Shown here piece after piece: positions 5,979-8,911 of a stretch of DNA of 8,911 nucleotides (within the stretch, counting starts at the first letter, position 1; each line of letters opens with the position of its first letter). Both the position numbers and the translations under genes were made by a program. This stretch comes from Enterocloster bolteae (GTDB taxonomy: Bacteria > Bacillota_A > Clostridia > Lachnospirales > Lachnospiraceae). The notes under the pieces are model-generated. The model searched no databases, was not told where the DNA came from, and was given only the letters and a program-made list of their open reading frames with translations. Where the stretch lies: positions 1-8,911 of the forward strand of contig JAETTS010000083.1 in assembly GCA_021769025.1 (NCBI GenBank), given 5' to 3'.

Positions 5979-6656
5979 CTAAGACAGTCCCCTCTCTCTG
6001 GCCGCGCCGATGATCGCGTCCACCACCTGGCGGATGGTCATCTGGGAAGAGTCCAGATACAGCGCGTCTTCTGCCTGTTTTAAAGGGGCAATCTCCCGGT
6101 GCATGTCCCGATAGTCCCGTTCTATAATATCTTGCTCAATTTCCTCCAAATTACACATTTCACCTTTTTCTATCAGCTCTTTATACCGTCTTAAGGCCCT
6201 GACTTGGCTGGAAGCCGTCAGATAGATCTTGGTCTGGGCATCGGGAAGGACGCAGGTTCCGATATCCCGGCCATCCATGATCACATTCGATGTACTGGCC
6301 AACTGCCTCTGAAGTTCCAGAAGCTTCTGGCGCACAGGCTTATAGACTGAGGTTGCTGAGGTCATATTGCTCACTTCCTCCGTGCGGATAAGCCCTGACA
6401 CATTTTCTCCGTTGAGAAGCACCTGTTGAATCCCGTCCTCATACCGAAGGGAGACTTCCATCTCTCTACACGCCTCTTCAATTGCTCCTTCATCCTCTTT
6501 GTGAATCCCTTTCCGCAAAAAATAAAGAGCCATAGCCCGATACATTGCCCCGGTATCCACGTAGATAAATCCCAACTCTGAAGCAACCATTTTGGCAATG
6601 GTGCTTTTTCCGGCTCCTGCCGGTCCGTCAATCGCTATGTTATATGTCAGCGCCAT
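5979..6656 (-). CDS. cmk: (d)CMP kinase
   Basis: This 225-residue cytosolic nucleoside monophosphate kinase phosphorylates CMP and dCMP with ATP in pyrimidine nucleotide supply. The P-loop GPAGAGKST is at 11-19. YVDTGAMYRAMAL at 32-44 and MDGRDIGT at 127-134 are CMP-binding signatures of the family, and the lid-region RDYRDMHREIAPLKQAEDA is at 180-198. Length is typical. The ATG at 6656 has AAGGAGA 6 nt upstream; the longer in-frame ORF from 6728 would add a non-conserved tail overlapping the flavoprotein gene and is rejected. It starts 22 bp after the flavoprotein stop and ends 1 bp before ispH. The order cmk-ispH-S1 is common in Clostridia. Confidence 0.97.
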   Translation of the reverse strand: MALTYNIAIDGPAGAGKSTIAKMVASELGFIYVDTGAMYRAMALYFLRKGIHKEDEGAIEEACREMEVSLRYEDGIQQVLLNGENVSGLIRTEEVSNMTSATSVYKPVRQKLLELQRQLASTSNVIMDGRDIGTCVLPDAQTKIYLTASSQVRALRRYKELIEKGEMCNLEEIEQDIIERDYRDMHREIAPLKQAEDALYLDSSQMTIRQVVDAIIGAARERGLS

Positions 6657-6662
6657 CTTCTC

Positions 6663-6669
6663 TCTCCTT
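6663..6669 (-). promoter_or_regulatory. Ribosome binding site deciding the cmk start
   Basis: AAGGAGA on the minus strand is 6 nt before the ATG at 6656. It lies in the 22-bp gap after the flavoprotein stop. This excludes the longer in-frame start at 6728, which would overlap the flavoprotein gene. Confidence 0.75.
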
Positions 6670-6678
6670 CTTTCACTG

Positions 6679-7914
6679 TCACACATATTCGATATGGGAA
6701 CCTGCCGCCCACCCGGTAGACCAGGCAATCTGCAGGTTGAACCCTCCGGTCACTCCGTCCAAATCCAGTACTTCCCCGGCAAAGAAAAGGCCTTTCACCT
6801 TTTTCGATTCCATGGTAGCTGGGTTTATCTCCTTTACGTCAACGCCGCCCTGGGTGATGATGGCTTCCTCATATCCCCTTAATCCGGTCAACGTCAAGGT
6901 AAATCCCTTGGTTCTCTCCACCAGGTTCATCCTCTCCTGCCTGGTGATCTCATTGACCTTCTTCTCCGGTGAAATCCCACTTCTCTGGATCATCACAGGA
7001 ATCAGCTTGGAGGGATATAATTTGGACAGGGCGTTTTTAAACTGCTTATTGGCCGCCTCGTCAAAATCTCTTAAGATTCTGGCATCCAACTGTTCCTTTG
7101 ACAGCGCAGGTTTTAAGTCAATGGATAAGGTAAGAGGCTTTTTTCGGATCCGTCTGGCTGTGAAGCTGCTGGCGCTTAAAAGCACCGGACCGCTTACGCC
7201 AAAATGGGTAAACAGCATCTCCCCGAATTCCCGGTAAACTTCTGTTTCTCCATCCAGTATGACTGCCTCAATATTTTTTAAGGACAACCCCTGAAGGCTC
7301 TGTACCACATCCTCTTTTACGTAAAAAGGAACCAGGGCCGGAGACATCTCTGTCACGGTATGCCCCCATTCTTTTGCAAACCGATGTCCGTCTCCTGTGG
7401 ATCCTGTGGAGGGATAGGACAGACCGCCTGTGGCCACGATAACCCCGTCCGCCTCCACATGCCGGCCGCCGGACAACACAACTCCTTTACAGATCCCGTG
7501 TGAAACCAGAAGGCCTTTCACCTCTTGATGGAGGGATACCTTCACCCCCAATTCCTTCATCTGTCCCGCCAGCGCCTGGATGACATCTGAGGACTTGTCA
7601 GATACAGGAAAAACCCGGTTGCCTCGCTCTACCTTTAATGGACAGCCATTTCGCTCCAGCAGGCTCATCATGTCCTGATTGGAGAAACCGTAAAAGCTAC
7701 TATATAAAAAACGGGGGTTGGTCACCACGTTCTGCAACAATTCATTGATATCGCAGGCGTTGGTCACATTACATCGGCCCTTTCCGGTGATGTAAACCTT
7801 CTTCCCCAGTTTCTCATTTTTCTCATATAAATGGACTTCATGTCCCTGTCCGGCAGAGGCAATGGCAGCGGCCATACCGGCCGCGCCTCCGCCTATGATC
7901 ACTACATTGCTCAT
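6679..7914 (-). CDS. HI0933/BaiN-family FAD-dependent oxidoreductase
   Basis: This 411-residue cytosolic flavoprotein belongs to the HI0933 (YhiN) group, often annotated as NAD(P)/FAD-dependent or aminoacetone oxidase family. The FAD-binding Rossmann motif IIGGGAAGMAAA is at 6-17, with the ribose-binding Glu31 at the end of strand 2. The group signature KVYITGKGRCNVTN is at 39-52, a second GATGGLSYPSTGSTGDGH-like motif sits near 155-175 (VATGGLSYPSTGSTGDG), and the C-terminal FAD motif GEVLDLDGVTGGFNLQ is at 380-395. The bile-acid enzyme BaiN of C. scindens belongs to this family, but no other bai gene is nearby and the true substrate is unknown. The gene overlaps the VOC gene by 4 bp (ATGA), has only a weak GGTG-type ribosome binding site and is probably translated by coupling. 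It leads into cmk. Confidence 0.92.
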   Translation of the reverse strand: MSNVVIIGGGAAGMAAAIASAGQGHEVHLYEKNEKLGKKVYITGKGRCNVTNACDINELLQNVVTNPRFLYSSFYGFSNQDMMSLLERNGCPLKVERGNRVFPVSDKSSDVIQALAGQMKELGVKVSLHQEVKGLLVSHGICKGVVLSGGRHVEADGVIVATGGLSYPSTGSTGDGHRFAKEWGHTVTEMSPALVPFYVKEDVVQSLQGLSLKNIEAVILDGETEVYREFGEMLFTHFGVSGPVLLSASSFTARRIRKKPLTLSIDLKPALSKEQLDARILRDFDEAANKQFKNALSKLYPSKLIPVMIQRSGISPEKKVNEITRQERMNLVERTKGFTLTLTGLRGYEEAIITQGGVDVKEINPATMESKKVKGLFFAGEVLDLDGVTGGFNLQIAWSTGWAAGSHIEYV

Positions 7915-8276
7915 TCTTTCACCAGGTTTAAGTGGATGGCAAAGCCGGCAATCTCTTTATCCAGATAGGTGAATGTGGTCTTGCCGTCTACCACCTTTCT
8001 GGTCTCCTCAATGGGATTCACGCCGCGGCCCTTAAAATATTCAATGGCCTTGTCCACATCGCTGACACCGATGGCAATATGGCCCACAGTTCCCCGTCCA
8101 TGTCCCTTCATAATCTCCACCAACGTGCCGGAGAACACGGAGCTGTTGCCATTCTTAATGGGAAGGTCAATATTTTTCAGATATTCATCAGCCGATGCTT
8201 GTTCCTTGTCCTCATCCTTGGCGTTGATTCCTACGTGAAGAACCTTCATGTCAAATAATTTTGCAGCCTCTTCCAT
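7911..8276 (-). CDS. Small VOC (glyoxalase/bleomycin-resistance fold) protein
   Basis: This 121-residue protein has a VOC-superfamily layout: an N-terminal strand KVLHVGIN (11-18), then NSSVFSGTLVEIMKG (44-58), GHIAIGVSDVDKAIEYFKGRGV (65-86) and GFAIHLNLV (111-119). Candidate metal ligands are His14, Glu54, His66 and His115, at the positions VOC enzymes usually use. The pattern HVGIN / GNSSVF / VEIMK / GHIAIG / GFAIHL resembles the VOC domain attached to KDPG aldolase in some Clostridia, here as a free protein. Substrate unknown. An AGGAGGT at 8285-8291, 8 nt before the ATG, gives a confident start. It is the first gene of the operon and overlaps the flavoprotein start by 4 bp. Confidence 0.87.
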   Translation of the reverse strand: MEEAAKLFDMKVLHVGINAKDEDKEQASADEYLKNIDLPIKNGNSSVFSGTLVEIMKGHGRGTVGHIAIGVSDVDKAIEYFKGRGVNPIEETRKVVDGKTTFTYLDKEIAGFAIHLNLVKE

Positions 8277-8301
8277 TGGTACTTACCTCCTCTTTGATTT
8301 C

Positions 8302-8315
8302 ATGTATAAATACAT
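8302..8315. promoter_or_regulatory. 14-bp palindrome downstream of the operon promoter
   Basis: ATGTAT-AA-ATACAT is a perfect inverted repeat lying just after the predicted start of transcription and about 11 bp before the ribosome binding site of the VOC gene. The position would suit a repressor operator. It is AT-rich, so chance cannot be excluded. Confidence 0.35.
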
Positions 8316-8324
8316 TTTACTACT

Positions 8325-8353
8325 AATTTACACTATCCGTAGGAATAATTCAA
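8325..8353 (-). promoter_or_regulatory. Candidate promoter of the VOC-flavoprotein-cmk-ispH-rpsA operon
   Basis: TTGAAT (8348-8353) and TAAATT (8325-8330) are 17 nt apart on the minus strand, each matching 4 of 6 consensus bases. Transcription would start near 8318, about 40 nt before the VOC ATG. No terminator is visible after the upstream phosphotransferase gene, so some read-through is possible. Confidence 0.45.
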
Positions 8354-8380
8354 GGGGAAAATGAGGGGGAACGTTGGTTT

Positions 8381-8911
8381 CTACTTTTCCTTCTTCACTT
8401 CTTCGATTTTCTTTTCCAGCGCTTCTACCACAGTTTTCAGTACTTTTACGCGGGCATAGTATTTGCTGTTTCCTTCTACCACAATCCAGGGGGCATAGGT
8501 TGTGGAGGTGCGCACCAGCATCTCGTCAACGGCTGCCTCATACTGATCCCATTTTTCCCGGTTTCTCCAGTCTTCATCGGTGATCTTCCACTGTTTTGCC
8601 GGAGTCTCCATCCGCTCTTTGAAGCGGCGCTCCTGCTCGTCTTTGTCGATGTGGATCCAGAATTTTAAAACCACTGCGCCGGAATTGGCCAGATGGGATT
8701 CCATCTCATTGATCTCCTGGTAGGCTCTCTTCCACTCTTCCTCTGTGCAGAATCCTTCAATCCGCTCTACCATCACGCGGCCATACCAGGTGCGGTCAAA
8801 GATGGCTATATGGCCGGCTTTTGGCATATTGTTCCAGAATCGCCACAGATAATGATGTACTTTCTCAATGTCGTTGGGCGATGCCGTAGGATTTACCTGG
8901 TAGCCCCGGGG
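8381..8911 (-). CDS. pap: Polyphosphate:AMP phosphotransferase (PPK2 family), C-terminal part, cut by the right window edge
   Basis: The 176 visible residues continue past an internal Met to the window edge (first residues PRGYQVNPTASPNDIEKVHH). They are a PPK2 domain: HHYLWRFW (19-26), then the Walker B-like IFDRTWYGRVMVERIEGF (36-53), the VVLKFWIHIDKDEQERRFKERMETP region, and EDWRNREKWDQYEAA followed by APWIVVEGNSKYYARVKVL. This matches the second, catalytic PPK2 domain of Pap (class II PPK2), which transfers phosphate from polyphosphate to AMP to make ADP in the cytosol. The Walker A region and any first domain lie outside the window, so a single-domain PPK2 cannot be excluded. It is followed by about 100 bp of AT-rich spacer with no obvious terminator. 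Confidence 0.85.
   Translation of the reverse strand, partial: PRGYQVNPTASPNDIEKVHHYLWRFWNNMPKAGHIAIFDRTWYGRVMVERIEGFCTEEEWKRAYQEINEMESHLANSGAVVLKFWIHIDKDEQERRFKERMETPAKQWKITDEDWRNREKWDQYEAAVDEMLVRTSTTYAPWIVVEGNSKYYARVKVLKTVVEALEKKIEEVKKEK

Noticed and set aside
5979..6728. Longer cmk start at 6728
   Set aside because: The extra 24 residues overlap the flavoprotein gene, are not like the cmk N terminus, and AAGGAGA clearly serves the ATG at 6656.
6644..7237. 197-codon plus-strand ORF opposite the flavoprotein gene
   Set aside because: It is the antisense shadow of a gene with clear FAD motifs; it has no recognisable domain and no ribosome binding site.
8354..8369. Repeated G runs (GGGG, GGGGG) near the operon promoter, considered as a G-quadruplex or UP-like site
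   Set aside because: Only two real G runs are present, too few for a quadruplex, and no known promoter element matches.
1..8911. tRNA, rRNA, CRISPR array, prophage or complete insertion sequence
   Set aside because: No cloverleaf-like segments, no regularly spaced direct repeats, and no transposase, integrase or phage genes were seen on either strand.

Overview
The window looks like a chromosomal segment of a Lachnospiraceae-type Clostridia (Firmicutes). The reasons are the gene order flavoprotein - cmk - ispH - S1 gene, a TepA-type Clp-like protease, a DUF5662 protein, a YqeM-like methyltransferase beside hslO, and strong AGGAGG-type ribosome binding sites. Nothing points to a phage, plasmid or complete insertion sequence. 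All genes lie on the minus strand except one small cold-shock gene. The genus cannot be set from the sequence alone.

Left part (1-1800). A fragment of an unidentified minus-strand ORF leaves the left edge. It is preceded by a TepA/ClpP-like serine protease with an intact Ser-His-Asp triad, and then by a DUF5662 protein with an HD-like pattern of histidines and aspartates. A cold-shock protein gene diverges on the plus strand. It has a recognisable promoter, a short leader that can form competing hairpins, and a good rho-independent terminator (1870-1906).

Middle (1907-3836). Convergent with csp are a class I SAM-dependent methyltransferase gene and hslO (redox chaperone Hsp33), both on the minus strand. 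Directly after the hslO stop codon lies a compact GC-rich element of about 110 bp made of consecutive hairpins, one of them a C(UUCG)G hairpin in the minus-strand transcript. Its last hairpin is followed by a T-rich run and probably serves as terminator. The element looks like a dispersed intergenic repeat.

Right part (3837-8380) is one tight minus-strand operon: a VOC-fold protein, an HI0933/BaiN-type flavoprotein (ATGA overlap), cmk (22 bp gap), ispH (1 bp gap) and a four-domain S1 protein (26 bp overlap). It starts from a candidate promoter at 8325-8353 with a 14-bp palindrome just downstream. It ends in a strong terminator (3797-3836), after about 150 bp of structured non-coding sequence. 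The operon links nucleotide metabolism (CMP/dCMP kinase), isoprenoid precursor synthesis (last MEP-pathway step) and translation (S1). IspH and S1 are fused in many Clostridia; here they are separate, overlapping ORFs in different frames. At the right edge is the C-terminal part of a polyphosphate:AMP phosphotransferase.

Most of the window is ordinary core genome. The parts not explained by known genes are the two structured intergenic elements (1941-2053 and 3837-3990), the csp leader and the ispH/rpsA junction.
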